Positions 33,944 to 44,803 of a DNA stretch of 64,000 nucleotides are shown piece after piece. A model generated the notes under the pieces. The model did not search any database, had not been told where the DNA came from, and worked only from the letters and a program-made list of their open reading frames with translations. Position 1 is the stretch's first letter, and every line of letters starts with the position of its first letter. This DNA is from Stentor coeruleus. Lineage: Eukaryota; Ciliophora; Heterotrichea; Heterotrichida; Stentoridae. The position numbers were made by a program, and so were the translations under genes. Location: assembly GCA_001970955.1 (NCBI GenBank), contig MPUH01000004.1, positions 62,001 through 126,000 on the forward strand, written 5' to 3'.

Positions 33944-36900
33944 ATGAAAAACTTTTCTAAAGAATGTACTGTCTTAAATATACCCAATATTATAAGCCAG
34001 CCTTCTTTAAAATCGATAATAAACGAGCTCAATCATGCAGAGTCTCAAATTTGTAATTTTACCTATGAACATTCTGCTAGAATTTTGAGTTTAGCGATTT
34101 CAAAAGATGGTCTGACAGCATTTGCAGGATGTGAAGACTCAGTAATTTTGATTATAAACCTAATCACTTATTATTTAGAAGAAACTTTGAATGGGCATAC
34201 AAAAGAAATTAGAGGTATCAAATTGAGTTCTGATAATGAAGTTATGACAAGTATTTCAGCTGATGGGGTAATAAAATGTTGGGATACGACAACTAGAAAA
34301 GAATTAGACTATATTGATATTTCGCCATATATTCCTGAAACTTTTATCGTAGGACCTTATGGCAAAGTTATTTATATAGGAAGTGATGATATTAATATTG
34401 TAATATGGGAAAGGGAGAAACCTGGAAAAATTTATTATCTAGCAGCTCATACTGATTCTATAAATTCTTTAGGTTTATTTATGAACTTCAGCACATTAGT
34501 CTCAGCATCAAAAGATTTTTCAGTAAGACTTTGGGATACCACAACAAAAGAATGCTCAGGAGTTCTCCATGGCCACACTTCCTGGGTCACTTGTTTAGCA
34601 CTAGCTAATAAAAAATGTTTGGCGATCTCAGGAAGTGAAGATAAAAGTATAAGAGTTTGGAATATTAAAAATCATAAAGAAGATAATGTTTTTAAAGGTC
34701 ATACAGGGGAAATATACTGTTTATTAGTAAATCAAGATGAAAGTATACTTGCAAGTGGGGCTCAAGATAAATTTGTCAAAATCTGGTGTTTAAAAACTTA
34801 TACTTTGATTTACTCTTATGATGATCATTTTACTTATATTAGCGATCTATCATTTTTTAGCAATGACAACTATCTTTTAAGTTCATCTTATAAGCAAATC
34901 ATAGTTCACAACCTTAAAAATCATAAAAATGAATTGATTTTAGAAGCACATACAAATATGATTAATGCAATCAAAATCGTACCTGGGACTAAAAATGTTA
35001 TATCAATAAGTCCAGATAAAAAATTCAAACTTTGGGATTTAGATGATTCTGAAGTTAAGGCAACTTTGCATGGACATAGTTCTTATATAAGTTGTCTAGA
35101 TGTTTCTAAAGATAATAAGCTTATTGTTAGTGGAGCTTGGGATAATACAATTATTGTATGGAGTATTAAAGATAATCGAAAAAAATTTGTACTTAAAGGA
35201 CATGAACATTATATTAGCTGTTTGATTATATGTAATGACTCAAAACGTGCAGTAAGTGGATCTTGGGATAAGACTGTAAGAGTGTGGGATTTAGTAAATG
35301 GAAAAGAAATTGCTTGTTTTGTTGGGCATACAAACAACATTTTCAATCTTACTCAAGATCATAACTCAAAACATGCATTTTCAAGTAGTCCTGATTACAC
35401 AGTGAAATGCTGGAGCCTAAAAAAACTCAAAGAAAAATTTACCTTAAAATTTGGTCATATGTTATCAAGTCTAATAATAACCAAAGACAATAAATATCTC
35501 ATTACTTCATGCTTAGATGGGACTATTTTTTTTACAAATATAAAAACCCAAATGATTGAAAAAAAATGGAATTATGATACAGGAATATACAGTTTAGTAA
35601 TTTCTGATGACTATGAAATAATGTGTTTTGGATTACAAGATGGCTCACTTTATGCTATAAATGTTTACCAAAACAAAATCTTAGGGACAATAAAAATAGG
35701 AGTTTCTTTAATTACGGAATTTCTCATGTCAGCTAATAAAAAATATTTAGTGGTTCCTAACGATAAAGCCCAAATTTCCATATTAAACTTGGACAACTTT
35801 ACAGAACGTTGTTGTTTTGATTGTGAATCTCAGATTAAAATAGTTATTTTTGCTTCTAAAAATAATTTTTTGATCACTGGTGATCAGAATGCAACGATTA
35901 AAGTTTGGAATATACATGAAAAACGCTTAGAATTATGTTTTTATGGACATACTGCAGATGTTCAGTGCTTGTGTTTGACGAAAAATAATAAGTATTTGAT
36001 AAGTGGGTCTAGAGATTTTACTGTAAAGATATGGAAGTTTGAAGAGTTTTATGGGATCATAAACTGGAAGAAGAAAAATGATGTAACTCCGGATATATCA
36101 TATAGCTTAGATTTATCAGACCCAAAAATATCTAAAATGTCTGTAAAACCAATAAATAATTTTCAAGACCTCAGTTATATTCATCACATCTATCCTACTC
36201 TTACATATCAAAGTTTCTGCCAGCGACTTAATAAAAAATTGCCACCAGAAGCTAAAGATTGCAAACTATTACTTCCTAACTGTGTGAATCTAGCCCATAT
36301 CTACTCATATTTAGGTCAATATTCTGAACTATCTCAAGCACTTGCTTTAGGTTGTACAATCAGAAAAGACACTTTCGGTCATTCCCCTTTATACTACGCA
36401 TTGCAAAAAGATTCTAAAAAATGTGTTTATACCTTGCTTGAGTTTATGATAAAACTAAGTAAAGATCATCTAAAATATCAGACTTATATTCAATACAATT
36501 ATGCTTTAAGAGATGATTTATTACAAATTCTAAAACTCCCTTCACCAGTTATAACCGAATATTTAGAATCCTTATTCATAGTTTCTAAAGACAAAAACCT
36601 TCCAAACAGCTTAAAATGTTTTATCCCTCCAGTTCTTATAACAACAAACCATACAAAAATTTACTTTTATGATTTTCGTAATTGTTGTAATATTTTAAAA
36701 AAAAATGAAAGCCAAGAAAACTTTGTTGAATTCAGAACAACACCTATAAAACTTAATCTAACCCATGGATCTTCTGAATGTTTTGAATTGCTTAGGTCAT
36801 TAAATCATAGTCCTAATCAGAAAATATTTTCAACAAAATTGATTATGACAATAATTGACTATAAATTCAGAGAACTTCGACTTGTCATACTTTTAATGAC

Positions 36901-37903
36901 TATACTTTTATGGGTAAATCTGATATTAATGATAATTTGTATGTTGTTTTATCCGGATTCTATATCAATTAATGGAGCTTATTTATTTATAAATATTTTA
37001 TTAGCAGTTCATGAGATTATGGAGATATTTTATGAAGGTATTTTGGTTTATACAATGTGTTGGAGAAATTATTTAGACCTTTTTAGCTTGGTAACGAGTA
37101 TTTTACGGATTGTCAATAATATGTTTATTAAATTCGACACAAAAGGGACAATGTGGATGATGGTAATATTAAATTTCACTAAAGGGCTTAATGGGTTTAG
37201 AGCTTTTGATAATACAAGATTTTATATAAGACTTATGGCTAGGACTATTAAAGATATTTATTCATTTTTATTGATTTTTTGTTATACAACTGTAGCTTTT
37301 GGAGCTTTGTATTCAGTATCGACAAATACAGATGATTCAACTTTTAGTAAACTTTGGAAAATACCTTATGAATTAAATCTTGGGGTTTTTGACTCTCAGG
37401 ATGGGTTTAATTTAGAATTTATAAACTTTACCTTAGCATCTTCAATTAATGTGGTTATGATGCTGAATTTACTTATTTCTATTCTTGGTGACTCTTTTGA
37501 TAAGTTCCAGATTGAAGCTAAGGAAATTGATTATAAAGAAAAACTCAGCCTTGTGACAGAATTGGAAAGTTTATATTTGATACTTAGGAAAAGAAAGAGA
37601 AAAGGATATGTTCAGTTATGTGATTATAATTCAAATGATGAAAATGAAGAGATATGGAGTGGTAAGATTAAGGAAATCGAGATAAAAATTGATAAACTTT
37701 CGAAAAATTTACATAAAAGGCTTAATGGGGTTGATGATAGACAAGAATATGGGAATAAAGTTTATGAAGAATTAGAAAAAAGTATTTTAAAGATGAAGGA
37801 AGAATCTAATGAAAAAATAGAAGAAAATACTAAGAAAATTGGGGATATAGCTATGAAGATTGACCTAATTTTGAAAAACATAATTTTAGATAAAAACAGA
37901 TAA
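33944..37903 (+). CDS. WD40-ankyrin-TRP-like channel protein B
   Basis: 1319 residues, collinear with protein A: same N-terminal leader (PSLKSIINELNHAESQI), about 16 WD40 blades, ankyrin-like linker (FGHSPLYYALQKDSKKC), six TM helices at about 975-1190, pore segment YELNLGVF, S6 VVMMLNLLISILGDSFDKF, and a C-terminal coiled coil longer than in A. Blades nine and ten (SGAWDNTIIVWSIK, GHEHYISCLIICNDSK) are almost the same as in A, while blades 12-14 differ much more. A close tandem duplicate of A, separated by 57 bp, with 76 bp to the WD40-only gene downstream. Probably forms homo- or heterotetramers with A and C, an inference from TRP family practice. Confidence 0.88.
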   Translation: MKNFSKECTVLNIPNIISQPSLKSIINELNHAESQICNFTYEHSARILSLAISKDGLTAFAGCEDSVILIINLITYYLEETLNGHTKEIRGIKLSSDNEVMTSISADGVIKCWDTTTRKELDYIDISPYIPETFIVGPYGKVIYIGSDDINIVIWEREKPGKIYYLAAHTDSINSLGLFMNFSTLVSASKDFSVRLWDTTTKECSGVLHGHTSWVTCLALANKKCLAISGSEDKSIRVWNIKNHKEDNVFKGHTGEIYCLLVNQDESILASGAQDKFVKIWCLKTYTLIYSYDDHFTYISDLSFFSNDNYLLSSSYKQIIVHNLKNHKNELILEAHTNMINAIKIVPGTKNVISISPDKKFKLWDLDDSEVKATLHGHSSYISCLDVSKDNKLIVSGAWDNTIIVWSIKDNRKKFVLKGHEHYISCLIICNDSKRAVSGSWDKTVRVWDLVNGKEIACFVGHTNNIFNLTQDHNSKHAFSSSPDYTVKCWSLKKLKEKFTLKFGHMLSSLIITKDNKYLITSCLDGTIFFTNIKTQMIEKKWNYDTGIYSLVISDDYEIMCFGLQDGSLYAINVYQNKILGTIKIGVSLITEFLMSANKKYLVVPNDKAQISILNLDNFTERCCFDCESQIKIVIFASKNNFLITGDQNATIKVWNIHEKRLELCFYGHTADVQCLCLTKNNKYLISGSRDFTVKIWKFEEFYGIINWKKKNDVTPDISYSLDLSDPKISKMSVKPINNFQDLSYIHHIYPTLTYQSFCQRLNKKLPPEAKDCKLLLPNCVNLAHIYSYLGQYSELSQALALGCTIRKDTFGHSPLYYALQKDSKKCVYTLLEFMIKLSKDHLKYQTYIQYNYALRDDLLQILKLPSPVITEYLESLFIVSKDKNLPNSLKCFIPPVLITTNHTKIYFYDFRNCCNILKKNESQENFVEFRTTPIKLNLTHGSSECFELLRSLNHSPNQKIFSTKLIMTIIDYKFRELRLVILLMTILLWVNLILMIICMLFYPDSISINGAYLFINILLAVHEIMEIFYEGILVYTMCWRNYLDLFSLVTSILRIVNNMFIKFDTKGTMWMMVILNFTKGLNGFRAFDNTRFYIRLMARTIKDIYSFLLIFCYTTVAFGALYSVSTNTDDSTFSKLWKIPYELNLGVFDSQDGFNLEFINFTLASSINVVMMLNLLISILGDSFDKFQIEAKEIDYKEKLSLVTELESLYLILRKRKRKGYVQLCDYNSNDENEEIWSGKIKEIEIKIDKLSKNLHKRLNGVDDRQEYGNKVYEELEKSILKMKEESNEKIEENTKKIGDIAMKIDLILKNIILDKNR

Positions 37904-37979
37904 AATTAAGATATGATGAGGATTTTATTATATAATTAAGCTAGAAATAAGCATTTATACTTAACTATAATTACTTATA

Positions 37980-40145
37980 ATGTATTCTAAAAAGAAAAAT
38001 ACCAAAAAAGCTTTAGATGATCTTGAAAAATTTTTAAATCTTGTTATTTTAGGTCATTCCGAAAATATTATAGCACTTACTTTGTCACCAAATCAAGAGT
38101 ATTTTATATCAGGATCAGGAGATAGTATAAGATTTTGGAATGTGAAAAATATGAACCAATTCGCTTGCTTGAACGAATTCTATCGATATGACACTTTGAC
38201 TATATCAAAATCAGGTAAGTATATTGTAACTGCTAGAAGTGGAAAATTTGCATCAACTATTAAAGTTCCATCATCAGCATTGCTTCTATATAATCAAAAA
38301 AATAATACTACAACACCTTTTATATACTCAAAAAGATCACAGTTAGCTAATTCTAGTAACAATAATAAAAGTTTATTACAATTCTTCGAAAAAAATACTC
38401 AAGATTACAACCCGAAAACTGTTGTGATCAGCACGAAATACAAAAAATTTTTTTATGCATTCAAAAAAGAAATTCACACTGGGATTATAAATTATCCAAT
38501 TTTTGAAGAGTATTTACTTCAAGAAGGCTTAAGAAATACAAATGAATCATTATACCAACCTTCTATCCCAAAACCTCAGCTCATCGACTTTCAAACTTTC
38601 AATTTGCAAAGCATCTTCCAACAAGAGATAATTTCTCAATATCATACATCAACTATAACCACAATTCTATTCACATCAAACAAAAAATACGCAATTACAT
38701 CATCTAAAGACTTTACAATAAAAATATGGGATCTAGAAAATAAAACTCATCAAACTACATTTTCCGGCCACCTTAATGAAGTATTAGACCTAGCCATAAC
38801 AAATAATGACAAATTTTTATTATCCGGATCACTTGATGGGACATTAAAAATTTGGGACTTAGAAAAAAAAACACTTCAAGAAAGTCATATGGTAAAAAAT
38901 TCATCTAAACCTTGTCAAATATATTCACTTGCTTTAAGTATTGACAATAGTCTTTTATTATTAGCATGTAATGATAATACTTTAAGAGTTTGGGAATTCC
39001 TAACTAGGACTCAAATAAAATCAATTGTACTAAATATTTTGATTATAAATGAAATTATTATATCCTATGATAACTTATATGCAATTTTATGTACATCAAA
39101 TACTATTATGATTATGCTTTTAATAACTGGTAATATAGAAATATATTTTAAAAATGATAAAATTTTGACGATGATTCATTCAGATGATGGGAAATTTATG
39201 TATTGTTTACAGAATGATGCGAATTTGTATGTTTTTAAGATTGATAAGTTTTTTATGAATGATGATATAAAATCAGTATTTTATAATGAATTAAATGTTG
39301 TTCCTATGCATAGATATGGGGTTAATGATATTGCATTGACCAAGGGTGGGCATTTGTTTTCTGCTAGATATGATGGATTTATTAAGTCTATTGATTTAAA
39401 TGCAGGGTATGATAGAAAGATGCTGTTTTCTATGAGTAATGAACCATTGAAAATTGTTTTATCTCCAGATGATCAGTTTATTGTTGCTGGGTTAAGCAAT
39501 GGAGATATTAAAATGCAGGATATTAATGTTAATTTAAGATATGAAATTACTGATGCACATAGGAAATCGATAACTTCTATTGCAATATCTGCTGATAGTA
39601 TCTTCATGATCTCAAGCTCTTTAGATTGTACAACAAAAATATGGTTTTTTGAGAGTAGAACAATAAAAACAACTTTTAAATGGGAAAATTCATGTGTATT
39701 GTGTTCAGCAATAACTTTAGACAATCAATATGTTGTAGTAGGCAAAGATAATGCTGAAGTAGTTGTTTTAGATATTCCTAACTCTAGTATTTGTAGTGTC
39801 CTTCTTGGGCATAAATCATCAGTTTTTTCAATAATAATACAAAATGATTGTGTTCATTGTATTTCAGGCTCAAGTGACTGCTCAATAATAATTTGGAATT
39901 TAAAGTCTAAATTTGCAGAAACTATTCTTTATTGTGAAAAAATGATTATAACTTGCATTTCATTAAGTTTAGATGAAGAACTTCTTTATGCGGGGACTTA
40001 TAATGGAATGATATATGTTTGGGATTTAAACAAAAAGAAAAAACTTAAAGTCTTCGCATGCACAAAGGGAGAGAATATAAATAAATTCTATGATTTGTAC
40101 CCTGAATTTCAGTCAAAGATAAATAACTACATTAATATTAGTTAA
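37980..40145 (+). CDS. WD40-repeat protein without channel domain
   Basis: 721 residues with about ten or more WD40-type blades spread over the chain (clearest: SKDFTIKIWDLENKT, SGSLDGTLKIWDLEKK, SGSSDCSIIIWNLKS, AGTYNGMIYVWDLNKK) and weaker ones between. No membrane segment, no ankyrin-like or coiled-coil tail; it stops right after the last blade. The leader (MYSKKKNTKKALDDLEKF) differs from the channel genes. It sits inside the channel array on the same strand, 76 bp after B and 104 bp before C. It may be a soluble relative that lost the channel part, or a partner of the channel propellers. About residues 90-190 have no blade pattern and may be an insertion loop. Confidence 0.85.
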   Translation: MYSKKKNTKKALDDLEKFLNLVILGHSENIIALTLSPNQEYFISGSGDSIRFWNVKNMNQFACLNEFYRYDTLTISKSGKYIVTARSGKFASTIKVPSSALLLYNQKNNTTTPFIYSKRSQLANSSNNNKSLLQFFEKNTQDYNPKTVVISTKYKKFFYAFKKEIHTGIINYPIFEEYLLQEGLRNTNESLYQPSIPKPQLIDFQTFNLQSIFQQEIISQYHTSTITTILFTSNKKYAITSSKDFTIKIWDLENKTHQTTFSGHLNEVLDLAITNNDKFLLSGSLDGTLKIWDLEKKTLQESHMVKNSSKPCQIYSLALSIDNSLLLLACNDNTLRVWEFLTRTQIKSIVLNILIINEIIISYDNLYAILCTSNTIMIMLLITGNIEIYFKNDKILTMIHSDDGKFMYCLQNDANLYVFKIDKFFMNDDIKSVFYNELNVVPMHRYGVNDIALTKGGHLFSARYDGFIKSIDLNAGYDRKMLFSMSNEPLKIVLSPDDQFIVAGLSNGDIKMQDINVNLRYEITDAHRKSITSIAISADSIFMISSSLDCTTKIWFFESRTIKTTFKWENSCVLCSAITLDNQYVVVGKDNAEVVVLDIPNSSICSVLLGHKSSVFSIIIQNDCVHCISGSSDCSIIIWNLKSKFAETILYCEKMIITCISLSLDEELLYAGTYNGMIYVWDLNKKKKLKVFACTKGENINKFYDLYPEFQSKINNYINIS

Positions 40146-40249
40146 AAATCATATTCAAATATCGATACTAATAAATATCAACTTTATTAAATTCAAATTA
40201 TAATCTAAGCATAATAAAAAAAGCTTAAGATTATATTTTATAAATAGTA

Positions 40250-43200
40250 ATGAGTAACATTTCTGAAGAATGCACTATAACAAATATAGCAGAAACTTAT
40301 GAAGCACCTTCACTAAAAAGCATTATTAACGAGCTAACTCAATCAAAATCTCAAATTTGTAATTATTCCTATGAGCATTCAGCAAAAATTTACATGATCG
40401 CAATCCCCAAAGATGGAACTATAGCATTTGCAGGATGTGAAGATGCTTCAATATTAGTAATAAACCTATCACTACTTTACTTGGAACAAATTCTTAATGG
40501 GCATACTAAAGATATAGTAGGTCTTAAACTAAGTTCTGATGATAAATTTCTAGTAAGTGCCTCATATGATGGAATAATCAAATTCTGGGATGTTGCAAGC
40601 CGAAAAGAGCAAGAATTTATTGATATTTCTCCTTTAATCATAGAAACATTAGCTGTTAGTCCTTGTGGTAAAATTGTTTACATAGGGTGTAATGATAAAA
40701 ATATTTTAGTATGGGAAAAATATAATAAAAAAGTATCATACTTGATAAGCCATACCGACTTTATAAACTCCTTATCTTTATTTGATAACTTAAATTTATT
40801 AGTATCAGCTTCTAAGGATTATACAGTAAAACTTTGGAATTTAAATACAAGAGAATGTCAAGCTACATTTCTTGGACATACATCTTGGGTAACATGCTTA
40901 GCAATTTCACATAAGAAAAAATTAGCAATATCAGGAAGTGAAGATATGTCAGTAAGGGTTTGGAATATAGAAAATTTTAAAGAACAGTGTTGTTTTAAAG
41001 GCCATGTCAGCGAAATTTATTGTTTGGCAATAAATCAAGATGAAACTGTACTTGCAAGCGGAGCCCAAGACCATATTATCAATGTTTGGTGCTTAAATAC
41101 TTATGTTTTACTGTATACTAATACTGACCATACAACTTATATAAGTGGTTTAGGTTTTCATAACAATAAATACCTTGCTAGTTGTTCACATAACCAATTA
41201 ATTGTCCATGATATTATTAGTTATAGAAAAATATTAAGTTTAGAAGGTCATTCAAGTTTTATCAATTCAGTCATATCGATTCCTAGGTCTAAGAAAATAA
41301 TGACAGTTGGTTCAGATAATTTGTTAAAAATTTGGGATTTAGATGATACTGTAGTTAAAGCAACGTTATGTGGGCATAAATCATATATTAGTTGTTTAGG
41401 AGTTTCTAAGGATCATCAATTGATTGTTAGTGGGTCTTGGGATAAAAATTTGATAGTGTGGAGCGTAAAGGAAAAAAAGCAAAAATTTGTCCTTCAAGGC
41501 CACGAACACTATATAAGCGCTCTGTTTATATGCAATGATTCAAAAAGGGCATTAAGCTCCTCATGGGACAAAACCATCCGTGCCTGGGACTTAATAAACG
41601 GTATACAAATAGCTTGTCTAACCGAACATAAGCAAAGTATTTTTAATCTCATCCAAGACAATAATTCAAAATACGCATTTTCATTTTGCTCTGAAAACAT
41701 AGTCAGATGTTGGAGTATAAAAAAACTCAGTCAAAAATACTTCATAAAATTCGACAAAATTGTGCCAAATCTTATAATAACCAAAGATGACAAATATCTT
41801 ATCACCCCTTGTTTTGATGGATCAATAACATTTACTAATATTAAAACAGGTAGAGTTGAATATAAATGGACATATAATTCAACAATTTTTAATATTGTAA
41901 TATCTGATGATTATGAAATAATGTGTTTTACATTTCAAGATGGGACACTTAATGTGATGAATGTTAATAAAAATCAAATGTTAGGATATACAAAAGTTGA
42001 TGTGAAGTTTTTAGGAGTACTTTTGCTTAGTGCAGATAAGAAATATGTGATTACTCCTGGGAATAATACTGAATTATCAGTGATAAATATTCGTACATTT
42101 ACTGAGTATTGTAGTTTTGATTGTGAGGCTGATATAAAAACTATTATAAATACACAGAATCCTAATATTATTGTAACAGGTGATGAGAAAGGGTTGATTA
42201 AAGTTTGGAATATACATGAAAAATGTTTAGAATTCACATTTTATGGACATACAGCTGATGTTGTGATATTATTTTTAGATACTAATTGCAATTATTTAAT
42301 AAGTGGGTCTAGAGATTTCACTGTAAAAATCTGGTTATTTAAGGAAATTTTTAATATTATCAGTTTGAAAAAAGATCAAAGACTTTCTGAAGAGATTTTT
42401 AATACAAATAATACTGATGCTAAGCATAATAAGTATGTTATTAAACCATCAAATGAATTACAAGAATTAGGATGTATTCATCATATATATCCAAGTCTTA
42501 TATATAATGGTTTCTGTCAAAGACTTATTAAAAAACTTCCACCAGATAGAAATGATTGCAGATTACTATTTCCAAATTGTGTGAATTTAAATCATATTTA
42601 CTCTTATTTAGGGCAATATGAAGAATTAGATAAAGCACTTAAGTTAGGATGTCCTGTAAGAAGGGATTCATCGGGTCATTCTCCTTTGTTTTATGCTTTG
42701 AAAAAGGATTCGAAAAAATGCACAGATGTTTTGCTTCAATTTATGATTGAACTTAGTAAAAATAACAAAAAATATCAGACTTATATTCAATATAACTATG
42801 CATTAAGAGATGACCTACTTGATGTCATTAAGTTTCCTTCAAATTTAGTTTTTAACTATCTAGAAACATTATTCATTGCATATCAAAAAAACGATATCCC
42901 AAACAGCTTAAAATCTTTTAAACCTCCAGTGCTCATAGCAACAAATCATACTAAAATCTACTTAGAAAAATTTCAGATGAAATACTCTAACTTAAAAACC
43001 TTAGAAAACCAAGAATATTTCGTAGAATTCAGAATAACTCCAATGAAAATTGACTTATCTCATGGTACGCCACAGTTTTTCAAATTTATATTATCTTTAA
43101 GCCAAGTCAAAAACAAAAAAATATTTTCTTCAAGGCTCATAAAAACTGTTATCGACTTCAAAATAAAAGAATTCCGATTGTTGATTCTTATAATAACATC

Positions 43201-44170
43201 AATTTTATGGTTAAACTTATTGTTTATGATACTTAGTATGTTAATATACCCAGAATCTTTTATAATCAATTCTTGTTATGCTTTTATAAATTTTTTATTA
43301 GCATTACATGAAATAATAGACTTATTCTATGAAGGATTTTATATATATATAAAAAGTTGGAGGAATTATCTTGATACAATCAGTTTGACAATAAGTTTTA
43401 TATGGGTTTTCAATAATTTATACCCAAATTTTGATGGTTCAATTATATTAGGGATTATGGTGCTTTTAAATTTTATTAAAGGACTTAATGGGTTTCGAGC
43501 TTTTGATAATACAAGATATTATATAAGATTATTAGTAAGTGCTTCTCATGATATATTCCCATTTTTATTTATCTGTGCTTATTCAACTTTAGCTTTTGGG
43601 GCTTTATATTCGATTTCTATAGAATCTGATAAATCCACTTTTTATTTACTTTGGGGAGCTTCTTATGAACTTAATCTTGGAGTTTTCGAAAACCATCATG
43701 AATTTTCTTTGAATTATTTTTACTTTATGCTAGCAACTACAACTAATATTATTATGATGCTTAATTTATTAATTTCTATTCTTGGAGATTCTTTTCAAAA
43801 ATTTAAAATTGAAGCACAAGAGATTGATTATAAAGAAAAACTTTGTTTGATAACAGAATTAGAATGTTTTTATTTGATATTAGGAAAAAAGAAAATGAAA
43901 GGGTTTTTACAACTTTGTGATGTTGCGTCACAGAAAGAGGATGAAGAGAAAAAATTTGAGAAATTTGTGGAGTTTGAGGGGAAGATGGATGAGTTTTCAA
44001 AAAATATGCAGGATAGGATTTGTGATTTAGAAAAGGAGATTAAGAAAAATAAGGAAGCTTATAAGAGTTTGGAGAATGAGATTGTTAAAATGAGAGATGA
44101 GAATTGTAAGAGATCGGAAGAGTTAGCTTTGAAAATCGATATGATTATGAAAAGCTTGAGAATAGTTTAG
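40250..44170 (+). CDS. WD40-ankyrin-TRP-like channel protein C
   Basis: 1306 residues, collinear with A and B. Leader PSLKSIINELTQSKSQI, about 16 WD40 blades, ankyrin-like linker (SGHSPLFYALKKDSKKC), TM helices from about 972 to 1181, pore segment YELNLGVF, S6 IIMMLNLLISILGDSFQKF and a Glu/Lys-rich coiled coil. The S4-S5 part reads GLNGFRAFDNTRYYIRLL, nearly unchanged among A-C. It is more diverged from A and B than these are from each other. The 3' end is repeated just downstream of the stop after a single N at 44174. Confidence 0.88.
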   Translation: MSNISEECTITNIAETYEAPSLKSIINELTQSKSQICNYSYEHSAKIYMIAIPKDGTIAFAGCEDASILVINLSLLYLEQILNGHTKDIVGLKLSSDDKFLVSASYDGIIKFWDVASRKEQEFIDISPLIIETLAVSPCGKIVYIGCNDKNILVWEKYNKKVSYLISHTDFINSLSLFDNLNLLVSASKDYTVKLWNLNTRECQATFLGHTSWVTCLAISHKKKLAISGSEDMSVRVWNIENFKEQCCFKGHVSEIYCLAINQDETVLASGAQDHIINVWCLNTYVLLYTNTDHTTYISGLGFHNNKYLASCSHNQLIVHDIISYRKILSLEGHSSFINSVISIPRSKKIMTVGSDNLLKIWDLDDTVVKATLCGHKSYISCLGVSKDHQLIVSGSWDKNLIVWSVKEKKQKFVLQGHEHYISALFICNDSKRALSSSWDKTIRAWDLINGIQIACLTEHKQSIFNLIQDNNSKYAFSFCSENIVRCWSIKKLSQKYFIKFDKIVPNLIITKDDKYLITPCFDGSITFTNIKTGRVEYKWTYNSTIFNIVISDDYEIMCFTFQDGTLNVMNVNKNQMLGYTKVDVKFLGVLLLSADKKYVITPGNNTELSVINIRTFTEYCSFDCEADIKTIINTQNPNIIVTGDEKGLIKVWNIHEKCLEFTFYGHTADVVILFLDTNCNYLISGSRDFTVKIWLFKEIFNIISLKKDQRLSEEIFNTNNTDAKHNKYVIKPSNELQELGCIHHIYPSLIYNGFCQRLIKKLPPDRNDCRLLFPNCVNLNHIYSYLGQYEELDKALKLGCPVRRDSSGHSPLFYALKKDSKKCTDVLLQFMIELSKNNKKYQTYIQYNYALRDDLLDVIKFPSNLVFNYLETLFIAYQKNDIPNSLKSFKPPVLIATNHTKIYLEKFQMKYSNLKTLENQEYFVEFRITPMKIDLSHGTPQFFKFILSLSQVKNKKIFSSRLIKTVIDFKIKEFRLLILIITSILWLNLLFMILSMLIYPESFIINSCYAFINFLLALHEIIDLFYEGFYIYIKSWRNYLDTISLTISFIWVFNNLYPNFDGSIILGIMVLLNFIKGLNGFRAFDNTRYYIRLLVSASHDIFPFLFICAYSTLAFGALYSISIESDKSTFYLLWGASYELNLGVFENHHEFSLNYFYFMLATTTNIIMMLNLLISILGDSFQKFKIEAQEIDYKEKLCLITELECFYLILGKKKMKGFLQLCDVASQKEDEEKKFEKFVEFEGKMDEFSKNMQDRICDLEKEIKKNKEAYKSLENEIVKMRDENCKRSEELALKIDMIMKSLRIV

Positions 44171-44173
44171 GAG

Positions 44174-44257
44174 NTGAGAGATGAGAATTGTAAGAGATCG
44201 GAAGAGTTAGCTTTGAAAATCGATATGATTATGAAAAGCTTGAGAATAGTTTAGGAG
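44174..44257. other. Assembly artefact: repeated 3' end of channel gene C after a single N
   Basis: After the N at 44174 the last 80 or so bases of the gene, from GAGATGAGAATTGTAAGAG to AGTTTAGGAG, are repeated exactly. This is an unmerged contig overlap; it lies after the stop codon and does not alter the protein. Confidence 0.9.
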
Positions 44258-44803
44258 TAAGTAATTCTAATACCAAAAAATATTAAAAAAAGTGACTCTA
44301 TAATTTCAAATAAAAAATAATACCAAAATGAAATAAACAGCAATATACTAAAAGAATAATTCTTAAGCATTTGAATCATTGAGTTTAAATAATAGTATTT
44401 TAAAACTCAGGACAAATAATAACAAAAATTATAAAATTTCAAAACTTTGAGACAGAAAATATCTTTCTCTTAGACATAAAACATAATTGTAAAATAATTA
44501 TATCTTAAAAGTTTGTGAAAAATGTTCAAATTAAGTGGATATCTAAGTGAAAACTCTTTCCAATAAATATCTTCAAATTTATTCAAACCAAAATTTTTCA
44601 ATCAAAATTCTTACAAGTTTATCCTAAACATCCCTCTCTCTCTAGAGCAATTTCACCCTCTAAAAAACTATTATTTTAATTTAAACTATTTTATTTTCTA
44701 CCATATTACCTATTTTCAAAGGTCCCCAAAAAGATTTGTAGTATCTCATTCATTGACTCTAAGTTATCAATGGCATGTTTATATATTTTTAAAGCTAAAT
44801 TTA
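44258..44803. other. Intergenic spacer
   Basis: About 550 bp, A/T-rich and C-richer to the right (TCCCTCTCTCTCTAGAGC near 44630). It separates two convergent genes. No gene or repeat seen. Confidence 0.55.
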
